Assembly (NCBI RefSeq): GCF_001624695.1
Contig: NZ_JSEP01000002.1
Location: 1-64,000 of the forward strand
Origin: Labrenzia sp. OB1
GTDB lineage: Bacteria > Pseudomonadota > Alphaproteobacteria > Rhizobiales > Stappiaceae
Length of the DNA stretch: 64,000 bases
Reading direction: 5' to 3'
Shown here: piece by piece, positions 52,377-62,181 of the stretch
How positions within the stretch are numbered: position 1 is the stretch's first letter
Layout of the letters: each line of letters starts with the position of its first letter
Position numbers and translations under genes: made by a program
Notes under the pieces: generated by a model
What the model saw: the letters and a program-made list of their open reading frames with translations, nothing else
Databases searched by the model: none
Told to the model about the DNA's origin: nothing

Positions 52377-54623
52377 TCATCCTTGAGGCCTTTCGCCCGA
52401 CGCCCGTTCAGATGCGGCTCGGCCTACGGGGCGCCCCTCGCCCCAACGCAGCTTAAGGGCATTGGCCGTAACGGCCAGCGAGGAGGCGGACATGGCGACG
52501 GCCGCCATCAGCGGCGTCACGAAGCCGGCGACAGCCACAGGGACCGCGATCATGTTGTAAAGGGCGGATATCCAAAGGTTCTGCTCGATGGCCGCACGGG
52601 CTCGTTTCGACAGATGCAACGCATCGGCAACGGGCTGCAGCCTGTCGCCCAGGAACACCGCGTCCGCTGCTGCCTGGCTGAGATGAACCGCCGAAACGGG
52701 CGACAGGGAGACATGGGCTCCGGCGAGCGCCGGTGCATCGTTCAGGCCGTCGCCTACCATCAACACCTTGCGGCCGGCCTGCTGCAGCGCTTCGAGACGG
52801 GCAATCTTCTGCGCAGGCTTCATTCCGGCGCGCCAGTCGGCGATGCCAAGCGCCACCGCGCAACCGGACACGGCCGGTTGCGTATCGCCTGAAACGATCT
52901 CGAGCGCGTATCCCGTAGCCTGCAAATGATCGATCACAGCTCGGGCATCCGGCCGCAGGCTCTGACGGAAAGGCAGAAGCCGCACCGGCTTGTCGCCAAG
53001 CCTGATCGCAAGAAGCGAGGCACCGGGGACCTCCCTCAAGACGTCCTCGATCTGCTGCGCCGCCGCGCCGCAGAACTGCGGGCTGCCGAGCCGTAGGCGC
53101 TCGCCTTCCACGACCGTCTCGAGGCCGGCACCGGGGATTTCCTTCACCTCTGACAAAGGGATGAGAGCATGCGTTGCCCTGACAAGGGCCATCGACAACG
53201 GATGACGGCTGGCAAGCGCCAGGCGACCCGCCAGAGCAGTCAAATGATCGTTCGCGTCGAACGGGCCACAGATCTCGGGTTCGGCAAGGGTCAGCGTGCC
53301 GGTCTTGTCGAAAAGGATGGTGTCGATGTCTGCGAGGCGCTCGATAGCGTCACCGGAATTGAGCAGCACGCCACGGCGGAAAAGCTGCCCCGAGGCGACC
53401 ACCTGAACGGCGGGAACGGCAAGGCCCAGCGCGCAGGGGCATGTGATGATCAGAACCGAAATGGCGATCACCAGCGCCGGCTGCCACTCCATACCCGCGA
53501 GCAGCCAGCCCAGAAAGGTCAGCCCGGCAGCGCCATGAACGACCGGCGCATAAAGCCGCGCGGCCCGGTCGGCGATGCGGACATATTTCGATTTCGCCTG
53601 CGAGGCGGCTTCCAGAAGCCTGTTGACCTCATCAAGCAGCGTTGCCCCGGACGCGGCTTCGACGCGCATCTGAAGTGCACCGGAACCGTTTAGCGTTCCC
53701 GCATAGACGCGCTGACCGCACTCCACGGGCACAAGACCGCTTTCGCCGGTGACAAGGCTCTGATCGATCTCCGAGGTTCCCGTTTCGACCACGCCGTCGA
53801 CCGGAACCCGTTCGCCCGCCGACACCAGCACGAGATCGCCCGTCGCGATCCTGGAGAGCGGGACTTCCCGCACATCGCCACCGGGCAGGATCCGGGCGGC
53901 GACTTCCGCCTTGAGAGCGGCGATGTTTTCGGCAAAGGAGCGGGTGCGCCCGCGCATGTTGTGATCGAGATACCGGCCCACCAGCAGAAAGAACAGCAGC
54001 ATGACGGCCGACTCAAAATAGGCGTGATGCTGGTGCTGCACCGTCTGCACAACGGACAGCGCCACAGCCAGAACCACACCGATCATGATCGGCACGTCCA
54101 TGTTCAGGCGCCCGGACGCCAGCGCCTTGAAGGCGCTTCTGAAGAAAGGCCGCCCGGCATAGGCGACCGTGGGCAAGGCTATCAGGGCCGACAGCCAGTG
54201 GAAGAAGTCCCGTGTCTCCGTGTCGATCCCGGTTGCGTTGCCTGACCATACGGAAACGGACAAAAGCATGATGTTCATGCCGGCGAAGCCCGCGACGGCA
54301 AGACAGCGCAGAAGCTCCTTGCCGGTGCGGTCCTGACGGTCTTTCTGGCTGGCCGGGTCGAACGGATGGGCGGTGTAGCCAAGCCGTGACAGCTCGGCGA
54401 CGATCTCATCCGCCCCGGTCTGATCCTCCACCCAGTCGACCGCAAGGCGCTGACTGGTCAGGTTGACGCGGGCCGTACGGATGCCGGGCAGGCGTTTCAG
54501 TCCGCGCTCAATGTCCCCCATACAGGCGGCACAGGTGATGCCGTCGACGGCAAGATCCATGTGGACAGCACCGTCCTTGCCGGGGGTTACGAAAGCCTGC
54601 CAGTCGCGCTGATGAACCGTCAC
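52377..54623 (-). CDS. ccoI: Copper-exporting-type P-type ATPase CcoI (FixI)
   Basis: 748 residues. An N-terminal metal-binding domain has GITCAACMGDIE; transmembrane helices, the TGES loop, the ion site CPC in ITCPCALGLAVP, phosphorylation motif DKTGTLT and GDGLNDAPALAGAH follow. CcoI-type ATPases deliver copper for assembly of the CuB centre of the cbb3 oxidase. It lies between fixH and ccoS. Confidence 0.95.
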   Translation of the reverse strand: MTVHQRDWQAFVTPGKDGAVHMDLAVDGITCAACMGDIERGLKRLPGIRTARVNLTSQRLAVDWVEDQTGADEIVAELSRLGYTAHPFDPASQKDRQDRTGKELLRCLAVAGFAGMNIMLLSVSVWSGNATGIDTETRDFFHWLSALIALPTVAYAGRPFFRSAFKALASGRLNMDVPIMIGVVLAVALSVVQTVQHQHHAYFESAVMLLFFLLVGRYLDHNMRGRTRSFAENIAALKAEVAARILPGGDVREVPLSRIATGDLVLVSAGERVPVDGVVETGTSEIDQSLVTGESGLVPVECGQRVYAGTLNGSGALQMRVEAASGATLLDEVNRLLEAASQAKSKYVRIADRAARLYAPVVHGAAGLTFLGWLLAGMEWQPALVIAISVLIITCPCALGLAVPAVQVVASGQLFRRGVLLNSGDAIERLADIDTILFDKTGTLTLAEPEICGPFDANDHLTALAGRLALASRHPLSMALVRATHALIPLSEVKEIPGAGLETVVEGERLRLGSPQFCGAAAQQIEDVLREVPGASLLAIRLGDKPVRLLPFRQSLRPDARAVIDHLQATGYALEIVSGDTQPAVSGCAVALGIADWRAGMKPAQKIARLEALQQAGRKVLMVGDGLNDAPALAGAHVSLSPVSAVHLSQAAADAVFLGDRLQPVADALHLSKRARAAIEQNLWISALYNMIAVPVAVAGFVTPLMAAVAMSASSLAVTANALKLRWGEGRPVGRAASERASGERPQG

Positions 54624-54633
54624 GCCGATTGCT

Positions 54634-55146
54634 CTATTCCTTCAGGAAAATCCGGTTTTCGGATTTGAATTTCCGCACACCTTCCGCTTCGATCTCGAGA
54701 ATAAGTGTCCAGTTGCCTGCCGGAACCTTCTCCAGATCCGCAGTATAACGCCCCCCGCCATCGGCGGTCAGAATGGCTTCGATATCCGACGTTGCGCGCG
54801 CCGGATGCCGCAAAAGAGCGCGCACTTCAACACCATGGAGAGGCGTTCCACCGGCGTCGGCCGCGGTCACGACCAGCCGGCCGGTGCCTTCCACGGCCTG
54901 AATGACTTCGCCCGAAACCTGCCAGTTCAGCGCCGCCTGTGTTCTGGCTGCGGCGATTTCCTCATTATATGCCTGACCGGCTTCATACGGGCGATCTTCA
55001 ACCACGCCAGGGAACGACCCGAGCGCGAGATAGATGAAGATGCCGTTCGCGGTGAAGATCACACCGAAGAAGGCGAACAGCCAGACAAGGACCGTCTTTC
55101 CGGTGATTGCCTTGGGGTCCTTCATGCTGGATTGAACCATCGACAT
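54634..55146 (-). CDS. ccoH: FixH/CcoH-family oxidase assembly protein
   Basis: 170 residues with one N-terminal membrane helix (VLVWLFAFFGVIFTANGIFI) and a periplasmic immunoglobulin-like domain ending GNWTLILEIEAEG. FixH proteins aid assembly or stability of the cbb3 oxidase. It sits 10 bases past ccoG and 10 before ccoI. Confidence 0.9.
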   Translation of the reverse strand: MSMVQSSMKDPKAITGKTVLVWLFAFFGVIFTANGIFIYLALGSFPGVVEDRPYEAGQAYNEEIAAARTQAALNWQVSGEVIQAVEGTGRLVVTAADAGGTPLHGVEVRALLRHPARATSDIEAILTADGGGRYTADLEKVPAGNWTLILEIEAEGVRKFKSENRIFLKE

Positions 55147-55156
55147 TTAATCCTCC

Positions 55157-56620
55157 TCAAGGCTTTTCCGGCGCTTTGAAATTGTCTTTTGCGGTCACCA
55201 CCTCGCCCATCACGCTGTCGGTGATGCGGAAGGTCACCGGCGTTGAAGCGGACATCTGTTCCCAGGGCGGCGAAGTCACAAGGATGCGGACTTCCCGTGT
55301 GGTATCCGGCCCGACCTCGATGATCGGTCGCCCGGCGAAGGTGGTCTCCACGCCGACAGCTTCCATCCTGGTGTTGGGCGGCATGCCCTCGATATTGAGC
55401 ATAAAACTGCGGGGATGCTGGCGCTTGTTGGAAAGACGCACCGTATAGCCGTTTCGTACCGTGCCATCGGACTGTTCCACAAAGACCGGATTGCGGTCAT
55501 GCAGGACGCTGATGTCGGCAAAGTCCCGGGTCAGCAGCGCAAACATCATGATGGCGCTGACAAGGACGATAAGCGCGGCGTAGATCACCGTCCGGGGCCG
55601 GACGATTTCATAGACCGGCTCCTTGCCCTCGATCCTGCGCTGGATGTTTTCGTCGGTATCGTAAGCAATCAGACCTGTCGGTTTGCCGACCTTGGTCATG
55701 ATGTTGTCACAGGCATCGATGCACAACCCGCACTGGATGCAGTCGAGCTGCATGCCCTTGCGGATATCGACCCCGGTCGGGCAGACCTGGAAACACTGGT
55801 AACAGTCGACGCAGTCTCCAGCCGGAAGGCCCTGCTCTATCAGCTTTTTGTTCTGTTTCAGGGAGCCGCGCGGCTCGCCCCGGTCCCAGCGATAGGTGAC
55901 GTTGAGGGCCTTTTCGTCCGTCAACGCCGCCTGAATGCGCGGCCAGGGACACATGTAGATGCAGACCTGCTCGCGCATGAAACCGGCCAGAAGATAGGTC
56001 GTCGCCGTCAGGATCGCGATCCAGACATAGGCGACGAGCGGCGCCTGAAAGGTCAGAAGCTGCCAGACGAGCGTCGGCGCGTCGTTAAAGTAGAGAACCC
56101 AGGCTCCGCCGGTCCACCAGGCGATCATCAGCCAAAAGAAATGCTTGGTGACCCGTTTGCGGACCTTTCCGAAGGTCCAGGGTTCCTTGTCCAGATTGAT
56201 GCGGTCCCGCCGGTCGCCCTCGACCTTGCGTTCGATCCACAGGAACATGTCCGTCCAGACAGTCTGGGGGCACAGATAGCCGCACCAGATCCGGCCGGCG
56301 ACCGCATTCATCAGGAACAGCGCCACCGCGGCAAGGATCAGAAGGCCGGTGAGGTAATAGACTTCCTGCGGCCAGATCTCGATGAAGAAGAAGTAGGCCC
56401 GCTTGTGCACCATATCGACCAGAACGGCCTGATCGGGAGCATTCGGCCCACGGTCGAAGCGGATGAACGGCAGGAAATAATAGATGCCGAGCGTGATGAA
56501 AAGCAGCGTCCACTTGATCCTGCGGAACAGGCCGTGGGTCGCCATGGGATAGATCTTCTTGGCCGACGCGAACCATTCGTCCGATTGCGTGCCTTCTTGG
56601 GTTTCGGTGTCCGTAGACAT
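55157..56620 (-). CDS. ccoG: Cytochrome c oxidase accessory protein CcoG (FixG/RdxA)
   Basis: 487 residues with about five membrane helices and two [4Fe-4S] ferredoxin motifs (CVDCYQCFQVCPTG and CIQCGLCIDACDN), plus further Cys in WCGYLCPQTVW and CIYMCPWPR. The C-terminal domain is Ig-like and periplasmic. It is thought to reduce copper during cbb3 assembly. ATG at 56620 has AAGGA upstream; the in-frame ATG at 56677 adds an unlikely tail. Confidence 0.94.
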   Translation of the reverse strand: MSTDTETQEGTQSDEWFASAKKIYPMATHGLFRRIKWTLLFITLGIYYFLPFIRFDRGPNAPDQAVLVDMVHKRAYFFFIEIWPQEVYYLTGLLILAAVALFLMNAVAGRIWCGYLCPQTVWTDMFLWIERKVEGDRRDRINLDKEPWTFGKVRKRVTKHFFWLMIAWWTGGAWVLYFNDAPTLVWQLLTFQAPLVAYVWIAILTATTYLLAGFMREQVCIYMCPWPRIQAALTDEKALNVTYRWDRGEPRGSLKQNKKLIEQGLPAGDCVDCYQCFQVCPTGVDIRKGMQLDCIQCGLCIDACDNIMTKVGKPTGLIAYDTDENIQRRIEGKEPVYEIVRPRTVIYAALIVLVSAIMMFALLTRDFADISVLHDRNPVFVEQSDGTVRNGYTVRLSNKRQHPRSFMLNIEGMPPNTRMEAVGVETTFAGRPIIEVGPDTTREVRILVTSPPWEQMSASTPVTFRITDSVMGEVVTAKDNFKAPEKP

Positions 56621-56712
56621 ACCCGTCCGTCCTTCTGTAGATGATGATCCTGCCCCATCAGGATCAGGCGAATGCAAGCCGGGCTCCGAGCCCTCTCACA
56701 TCTCAAACACTA

Positions 56713-56745
56713 ATCCGGCGCAAGCGGACTGACTTTGCGCCGGAT
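56713..56745 (-). terminator. Hairpin between ccoP and ccoG
   Basis: ATCCGGCGCAA and TTGCGCCGGAT form a perfect 11-bp stem around an 11-base loop, 43 bases past the ccoP stop. It likely separates the structural ccoNOQP transcript from the assembly genes, with partial read-through. Confidence 0.65.
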
Positions 56746-56787
56746 CAATTCATGCGCCCATAGTGCGCCTTGCCGCAGTGCCGCGGC

Positions 56788-57666
56788 TTATTGACCGCCC
56801 CCGAAGGAGTGGACATAGACCGTCAGCGATTTGATCGTCGCCGGGTCCAGGCGGTCGACCCAGGCAGGCATGACACCGTTGCGCGGTGCATGGATCTGCG
56901 CCTTGATGTCGTCCAGGGAATTGCCATAGAGGTAATTGGCCGACATCAGGCTCGGCGCACCGACGTCCTGAATACCTTCCAGGTTATCGCCATGGCAGGC
57001 CGCGCAATTGTCCTCGTAGAGCACTCGCCCGGCGGCCAGATCGATACCGTCCTCGGTCTCGAAACCCGCTCTTGAGGCCACGAAGTTGGCGACCTCGGCG
57101 ATTTCCCGCCGGGTCAGAAGTTCGTCTCGGCCGAAGGCCGGCATCTCTCCGATGCGCGCGTCCTCATGGTCCGAGCGGATGCCGTAGAGCAGTGTGGTGT
57201 GGATGTCTTCCAGCGTTCCGCCCCACAGCCAGGTATCGTCCTGCAGATTTGGATAGCCTTCGGCTCCCGTTGCGCCCGAGCCATGGCAAGGTGCACAATT
57301 GTCGCCGAAAGCGGCCTGCCCGTTCGCCTGCGCGAATTGTTGCAGTTCCTGGTCGCTGGAGATGTCTTCCAGGGACGCCGCGATGATCTTGTCGGCGAAC
57401 TCGGAACGCCCCGCGACACCCTCGGCGAAGGCGGCGGTCGCTTCGGTCCGCTGATTGGCCCCCAGCACACCGGTGGTGTAGCTGGAGATCAGCGGCCAGG
57501 ACGGGTAGAGCACCCAGTAGATCACGGCCCAGACGATGCAGGCATAGAAGCTGTACAGCCACCATCTCGGCAGTGGATTGTTCAGTTCCTTCAGCCCGTC
57601 CCACTCGTGGCCGGTCGTCTCGACACCGGAGATCCGGTCGATTTCTTTGTCGTGCGTGTCTGCCAT
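56788..57666 (-). CDS. ccoP: cbb3 oxidase diheme cytochrome c subunit CcoP
   Basis: 292 residues: an N-terminal membrane helix (WWLYSFYACIVWAVIYWVLY) and two periplasmic cytochrome c domains with CAPCH and CAACH heme sites. It receives electrons from the bc1 complex via soluble cytochromes and passes them to CcoO/CcoN. It starts three bases past ccoQ. Confidence 0.95.
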   Translation of the reverse strand: MADTHDKEIDRISGVETTGHEWDGLKELNNPLPRWWLYSFYACIVWAVIYWVLYPSWPLISSYTTGVLGANQRTEATAAFAEGVAGRSEFADKIIAASLEDISSDQELQQFAQANGQAAFGDNCAPCHGSGATGAEGYPNLQDDTWLWGGTLEDIHTTLLYGIRSDHEDARIGEMPAFGRDELLTRREIAEVANFVASRAGFETEDGIDLAAGRVLYEDNCAACHGDNLEGIQDVGAPSLMSANYLYGNSLDDIKAQIHAPRNGVMPAWVDRLDPATIKSLTVYVHSFGGGQ

Positions 57667-57669
57667 GGT

Positions 57670-57825
57670 TCAGTCCTCCCGGAACGGGATTTTGGCGGCG
57701 TCATCGAACTTCTCACGGTTCTTCGGCCACAGGGCATAGGCCAGAATCACGCCGAACAGGATCATGAAATAGATGAGGCCCCAGGTCTGCGCGAAGGCCG
57801 CAACAGCGGTATATGTCTCATTCAT
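57670..57825 (-). CDS. ccoQ: cbb3 oxidase small subunit CcoQ
   Basis: 51 residues, one membrane helix (TWGLIYFMILFGVILAYALW) and a polar tail FDDAAKIPF, typical of CcoQ. Start MNETYTAVAAFAQ at 57825 overlaps nothing and lies 4 bases past ccoO; the longer open frame upstream is antisense-like. CcoQ stabilises the complex. Confidence 0.92.
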   Translation of the reverse strand: MNETYTAVAAFAQTWGLIYFMILFGVILAYALWPKNREKFDDAAKIPFRED

Positions 57826-57829
57826 CGCC

Positions 57830-58564
57830 TTACCTCGCGTTTGCCTTGTCGTCATAGATTGAGAAGTCGACCATGGTGCCCAGCACCTGAAGATAGGCGA
57901 CCAGCGCATCCATTTCGGTGACTTCCTTCAGGTTGCCGTCAAACGTGCGGATCTTTGCCGTCGGCCAGCGTTCCTCGAACTCATAGGCCGCGTCGGTGTC
58001 CGGGCTTGCCTGACCTATGAGATCGGCTGCGGCGTTGTCGATCTGCTCCTGCGTATAGGGTGTCCCCAGGAAGGCGTTTACGGAGAGATCCGCCTGGATG
58101 TCGCGAGTGCTCAGCCGGTTTTCCGCCAGGAACGGATAGCCGGGCATGATCGAGGCCGGAACCAGCGAGCGGGGATCCTTCAGATGCTCCACGTGCCAGT
58201 CGTCGGAATATTTTCCGCCGACGCGGGCAAGGTCCGGGCCTGTGCGCTTCGATCCCCACTGGAATGGGTGGTCGTACATGCTTTCTGCGGCCAGCGAATA
58301 GTGGCCGTAGCGCTCAAGTTCGTCGCGCATCGGGCGGATCATCTGCGAGTGGCAGGTGTAGCAGCCCTCGCGGATGAAGATGTTGCGCCCGGTGAGCTCC
58401 AGCGGTGTATAGGGCCGCATCCCCTCCGTCTTCTCGATCGTGCTCTTCAGGTAGAAGAGCGGTGCGATCTCGACCAGGCCGCCGATGGCGACCACGACCA
58501 GGATCCCGATCAGGAGGACGAAGGAGTTCTTTTCAAAGATTTCGTGTTTTTTCCAAGCTGACAT
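57830..58564 (-). CDS. ccoO: cbb3 oxidase monoheme cytochrome c subunit CcoO
   Basis: 244 residues: an N-terminal anchor ([20 protein letters not shown]) and a periplasmic heme c domain with [15 protein letters not shown] and later Met ligands. ATG at 58564 is well spaced after GGGAGGG; ATG at 58570 is too near. It forms the catalytic core with CcoN. Confidence 0.95.
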   Translation of the reverse strand: MSAWKKHEIFEKNSFVLLIGILVVVAIGGLVEIAPLFYLKSTIEKTEGMRPYTPLELTGRNIFIREGCYTCHSQMIRPMRDELERYGHYSLAAESMYDHPFQWGSKRTGPDLARVGGKYSDDWHVEHLKDPRSLVPASIMPGYPFLAENRLSTRDIQADLSVNAFLGTPYTQEQIDNAAADLIGQASPDTDAAYEFEERWPTAKIRTFDGNLKEVTEMDALVAYLQVLGTMVDFSIYDDKANAR

Positions 58565-58577
58565 TTTCATCCCTCCC

Positions 58578-60233
58578 TTATTCGGCCGGAGCCAGGGAGC
58601 CGGCCGGCGTGGCTTCGGCTTCCTCAGCCTCACCATGACGGACAGTCATCCAGAGATTATAGGCCATGATCACGGCGCCCAGCAGGAAGAGCGCGCCCCC
58701 CAGAGCCCGGATTATGTAGAAGGGATGCATCGCCTCGACGGTTTCCACGAAGGAGTATTCCAGGAAACCGAGCTGATCGTAGGCGCGCCACATCAGGCCC
58801 TGCATGATGCCGGACACCCACATCGAGGTGATGTAGAGAACGATGCCGATCGTCGACAGCCAGAAGTGCCAGTCAACCAGTCTCAGGGAGTACAGGTTCT
58901 TCTTGTTCCACAGCCACGGAATGAGGCAGTAGAGCGCGCCGAAGGAGATGTACCCCACCCAGCCGAGCGCACCGGAATGCACATGGCCGATTGTCCAGTC
59001 GGTATAGTGCGACAGGGAGTTGACGGAGCGCAGGCTCATCAGCGGGCCCTCGAAGGTCGACATGCCGTAGAAGGCGACGGAGACCACCATCATGCGCAGC
59101 ACCGGATCGGTCCTGAGCTTGTCCCAGGCACCCGACAGCGTCATCAGGCCGTTGATCATGCCGCCCCAGGAGGGCATCCACAGGATTATGGAGAAGGTCG
59201 CGCCCAGCGTCGAAGCCCACTGCGGCAGCGCCGTATAATGCAGGTGGTGCGGACCGGCCCAGATGTAGATGAAGATCAGCGCCCAGAAGTGCACGATGGA
59301 CAGGCGGTAGGAATAGACCGGCCGGTCGGCGCGCTTGGGGATGAAGTAATACATGATGGCCAGAAAGCCAGCGGTCAGGAAGAAGCCCACCGCATTATGG
59401 CCGTACCACCACTGCACCATCGCATCCTGCACGCCGGACCAGACGATGTAGGACTTGGTCGAATAGACCGACACCGGGATCGTCAGGTTGTTGGTGATGT
59501 GCAGCATGGCGATGGTGACGATGAACGCCAGGTAGAACCAGTTGGCCACATAGATATGCGGTTCCTTGCGCTTCCAAAGCGTACCGAGGAACAGGAGCAG
59601 ATAGCAGACCCAGACGATAGTCAGCCACAGGTCGGCGTACCATTCCGGTTCGGCGTATTCCTTGCTCTGCGTCGCGCCGAGGAGATAGCCGGTGCCGGCA
59701 ACCACGATGAAGACGTTGTAGCCGACGATCACGAACCAGGGCAGGATCTTGCCCGGCATCCGCACGCGGCTCGTGCGCTGGACCACATACATCGACGTCG
59801 CCAGCAGCACGTTGCCGCCGAAGGCGAAGATCACCGCGGAGGTGTGCAAGGGGCGCATGCGGCCGAAATTGGTCCAGGGCAGATCGAAATTCAGCGCCGG
59901 GAAGGCAAGCTGGAGAGCGATCACCAGTCCGACGGTGAAACCGGCGAGGCCCCAGACCATCGCCGCGACCGAGCCGAACTTGACCGGGCCCATATTGTAA
60001 TTGGGTTTACCGTCGATTTCCTGCGGGATCGGTTCCCCGCCGTCGTCGAAGTAATTCTTGAAGATCCAAAACACGCTGACGGCGGCGACAAGTGCGCCGA
60101 TGCCCGCATGAAATGCCATGACCTGATCGAAGGTCTTGCCCGCCACAATCAGGCAGGCGAATGCAAGCAGCACGAGGAAGATGGCGAAACCGCCTTCCTC
60201 GAGCGAAACCATTTTGGCCTTGTTTTGTGCCAT
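58578..60233 (-). CDS. ccoN: cbb3 oxidase catalytic subunit CcoN
   Basis: 551 residues with 12-14 membrane helices. It shows the subunit I signatures: [15 protein letters not shown] with a heme b His, [20 protein letters not shown] with the CuB His and cross-linked Tyr region, [20 protein letters not shown] with the paired CuB His, and [19 protein letters not shown]. It reduces O2 with high affinity under microaerobic conditions. First gene of ccoNOQP, with an FNR/FixK box about 80 bases before the start. Confidence 0.97.
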   Translation of the reverse strand: MAQNKAKMVSLEEGGFAIFLVLLAFACLIVAGKTFDQVMAFHAGIGALVAAVSVFWIFKNYFDDGGEPIPQEIDGKPNYNMGPVKFGSVAAMVWGLAGFTVGLVIALQLAFPALNFDLPWTNFGRMRPLHTSAVIFAFGGNVLLATSMYVVQRTSRVRMPGKILPWFVIVGYNVFIVVAGTGYLLGATQSKEYAEPEWYADLWLTIVWVCYLLLFLGTLWKRKEPHIYVANWFYLAFIVTIAMLHITNNLTIPVSVYSTKSYIVWSGVQDAMVQWWYGHNAVGFFLTAGFLAIMYYFIPKRADRPVYSYRLSIVHFWALIFIYIWAGPHHLHYTALPQWASTLGATFSIILWMPSWGGMINGLMTLSGAWDKLRTDPVLRMMVVSVAFYGMSTFEGPLMSLRSVNSLSHYTDWTIGHVHSGALGWVGYISFGALYCLIPWLWNKKNLYSLRLVDWHFWLSTIGIVLYITSMWVSGIMQGLMWRAYDQLGFLEYSFVETVEAMHPFYIIRALGGALFLLGAVIMAYNLWMTVRHGEAEEAEATPAGSLAPAE

Positions 60234-60526
60234 TTTTAGCGCCCCAGTCTTTGATATCGTTACAAGGTGCCAACGATGGCACGAGCATTCGCACGACTCG
60301 TCTGGAGCCGCGTTGATTCATATCAAGACGTTGAGGGGGCAGAGCGCGGGACGGCGCTCGTGCCGACTGCCGCGGTGCGAGTGCACCGTGTCGCGGGAGA
60401 GACCTTGTTCCGACCGGTCCGCCTCCAGTTCGAGGCAGGAAACACCGGCGTCCGCAGCGCCGGGTTTCCGGTCAAGGATACGTTTTGGAGGCAACGGCGC
60501 TTATACCGGACACCGCTGCCCCGATG
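60234..60526. other. ccoN promoter region
   Basis: This 293-base stretch contains the FNR/FixK box at 60313 and otherwise no gene that I can support; open frames here on the plus strand are in GC-rich sequence without ribosome sites. Confidence 0.6.
60313..60326 (-). promoter_or_regulatory. FNR/FixK-type box upstream of ccoN
   Basis: TTGATTCATATCAA is a perfect TTGAT-N4-ATCAA dyad, the classic site of FNR/FixK/FnrN activators. It is centred about 87 bases before the ccoN start, so oxygen limitation should switch on the whole cco locus. No fnr or fixK gene is in the window. Confidence 0.88.
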
Positions 60527-60667
60527 TCATTTCTTCTTGCTTCCGCCGGCAAACGCGGAAAGGCCCTTGTTCAGGAATGACGAGGACGTTTGAGCCGGTT
60601 CGGCCGCTTTCGGCGCTTTCTTCGGCTTTCTGATCTCGCGATTGCTGCGCTTCTGTGATTTGGCCAT
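60527..60667 (-). CDS. Small basic conserved-type protein (46 aa)
   Basis: Reads MAKSQKRSNREIRKPKKAPK and ends NKGLSAFAGGSKKK: strongly basic, unstructured, with a mid-protein Ala/Pro-rich linker. AGGAGA lies 5 bases before the ATG, one of the best ribosome sites in the window. I have seen similar short MAKxxKRSNRExKKPKK proteins in Rhizobiales; their role is unknown, possibly nucleic-acid-binding. Confidence 0.75.
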   Translation of the reverse strand: MAKSQKRSNREIRKPKKAPKAAEPAQTSSSFLNKGLSAFAGGSKKK

Positions 60668-60787
60668 GGTAATCTCCTGTCGTGAGAGCCGCATTCGTTG
60701 ACGTCATGCGGTGAGGCCGGCTCCTGCCCTTCCGAAAAGGATGCGAATAGACACTCTTGCGACTGTCCGATTTTCCCCGCGGCGCGA

Positions 60788-61054
60788 CTAGCTGATGTCG
60801 GCGGCGGTCAGAATGAGTGTCGCGCCCCGGCGCCGGGAGTAGGCTTTGCGGGCATGGCCCTCGAGGGTGTCGCGCATGCCATCGAAGGCCGCCAGAAACA
60901 GCGTCTCGTCGGACATCGGTTTTTCGGTCATCGTCCTGAGCGCGTCGACCTGCACGAAGATCGAGATCTCGAAGACACCGTCATATCCCGTGAAACGTAC
61001 GGATTGCCGCCCAGGGTCGAAGCTTCGGCTCTGATTGGGAAAGTTCAATGCCAT
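60788..61054 (-). CDS. DUF1488-family protein
   Basis: 88 residues starting MALNFPNQSRSFDPGRQSVR, with FTGYDGVFEISIFVQVDAL in the middle; both are characteristic of DUF1488. It is a short cytoplasmic protein of unknown function. The start overlaps the racemase gene's 3-prime end by about 10 bases on the same strand, suggesting read-through expression. Confidence 0.8.
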   Translation of the reverse strand: MALNFPNQSRSFDPGRQSVRFTGYDGVFEISIFVQVDALRTMTEKPMSDETLFLAAFDGMRDTLEGHARKAYSRRRGATLILTAADIS

Positions 61055-62181
61055 TGATGCAATTCCTCCGATGATCTCGGTCCGGGCGTCATCCGGGCTT
61101 CAAATGCCCCGCGCCCGGCAGGCAAGCTGTAGGTCTTGGTGACGAAAGGCGATGTCATGGCACGCAGCAGCGCGCTGTAGTTGAGCTGAAAGGTCATTTC
61201 GGATCCTGCGGTCACATAGGATTTGCCGGTGTCCACCATCAGGTGATCGCTGCTGGCCCCCAGAACCTCGATGCCGGGTACGGCGGTGAGGCCGAGAGGA
61301 TCGACGTCCTGGCGGCCCAGCGCCAGTATCGTGCGGAAGGCGCTGCCGTCCCGCCCGGAAACCGGCATTGGGCCAAAGGCCGCCTGTCCGATCTTTCCCC
61401 AGGGCCGGGAGGGTTTGGTCTTGGCCTCGATGACTTCCGCGATCAGGGAAATCGCGTTGGTGTAAAGACCTTCAATCGGTTGCCGGTCGAGGGGATTCAG
61501 TCCCAGAAGGATCGCCTCTCCCAACCGGAGGTTATTGACACGCCCGGCTTTTTCTCCGGACAGCGCCCACTTGAGATTGCTGGAATTGCCGCCCGACACG
61601 ACCCTGATGACAAGGCCGAATGCATCATCCAGCACATCCGCCAGGCGCGACAGTTCGGACATGTTCCCGGCATCCGGAGATACGCCGCTCTGGCAGGCAA
61701 GGTTGGCGCCGATACCCTTCAGGTCGATGTTCGGAAACCGGAGCGCCGCCCGCGCGGTTTCCTGCAAATCTTCCGGCATGATGCCTTCACGAAGGTCCCC
61801 CATCTCCACCATAAGAACCACGCCATGGCGCCTGCCCGCCCTCCGGGCCGCGGTCGACAAGGCGGCGATGACGTCAAGCTCCGTGTTGAAACTGATGTCG
61901 GCGTGGGCGACCACACGGCCGGCCTGGCTCGGCATGGGCGACCTTATGAGGGTGATGGGCGCCCTGATGCCCGCCAGGCGCATCGCCTCGATGTTTTCGA
62001 TACGGGAGTCGCCGAGCCCCTTTACACCTGCCCCGAGCAAGGCGTTCGCAAAGCGCGGTTCCCCGAGACAGGCCTTGGTGACGCCGGTCACGGAGATACC
62101 CTGGCCGCTCAGCCGCGAGACCAGGGCGGAGGCATTATGGCGTATCTTTTCAAGATCGACTTCCAGGCGCGGTGCGCTCAT
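61045..62181 (-). CDS. PLP-dependent alanine/ornithine-racemase-family enzyme
   Basis: 378 residues with the alanine racemase N-terminal TIM-barrel: EVDLEKIRHNASALVSRL, the PLP Lys in GVTKACLGEPRFA, then LVEMGDLREGIMP and RVVSGGNSSNLKW for the phosphate loop. The C-terminal beta domain is reduced, as in the Orr/YhfX branch rather than in true Alr. It overlaps the DgcN-like gene by ATGA, so the two work in one pathway. Racemisation of an amino acid, or of the acylated product of the partner, is inferred. Confidence 0.82.
   Translation of the reverse strand: MSAPRLEVDLEKIRHNASALVSRLSGQGISVTGVTKACLGEPRFANALLGAGVKGLGDSRIENIEAMRLAGIRAPITLIRSPMPSQAGRVVAHADISFNTELDVIAALSTAARRAGRRHGVVLMVEMGDLREGIMPEDLQETARAALRFPNIDLKGIGANLACQSGVSPDAGNMSELSRLADVLDDAFGLVIRVVSGGNSSNLKWALSGEKAGRVNNLRLGEAILLGLNPLDRQPIEGLYTNAISLIAEVIEAKTKPSRPWGKIGQAAFGPMPVSGRDGSAFRTILALGRQDVDPLGLTAVPGIEVLGASSDHLMVDTGKSYVTAGSEMTFQLNYSALLRAMTSPFVTKTYSLPAGRGAFEARMTPGPRSSEELHQWH

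Noticed and set aside
55415..56644. A 409-codon open frame on the plus strand
   Set aside because: Antisense to ccoG, which has clear ferredoxin motifs in the other strand.
58485..60239. A 584-codon open frame on the plus strand
   Set aside because: Antisense to ccoN, whose coding is certain; the predicted protein is full of His/Asp/Gln/Arg, typical of shadow frames in high-GC DNA.
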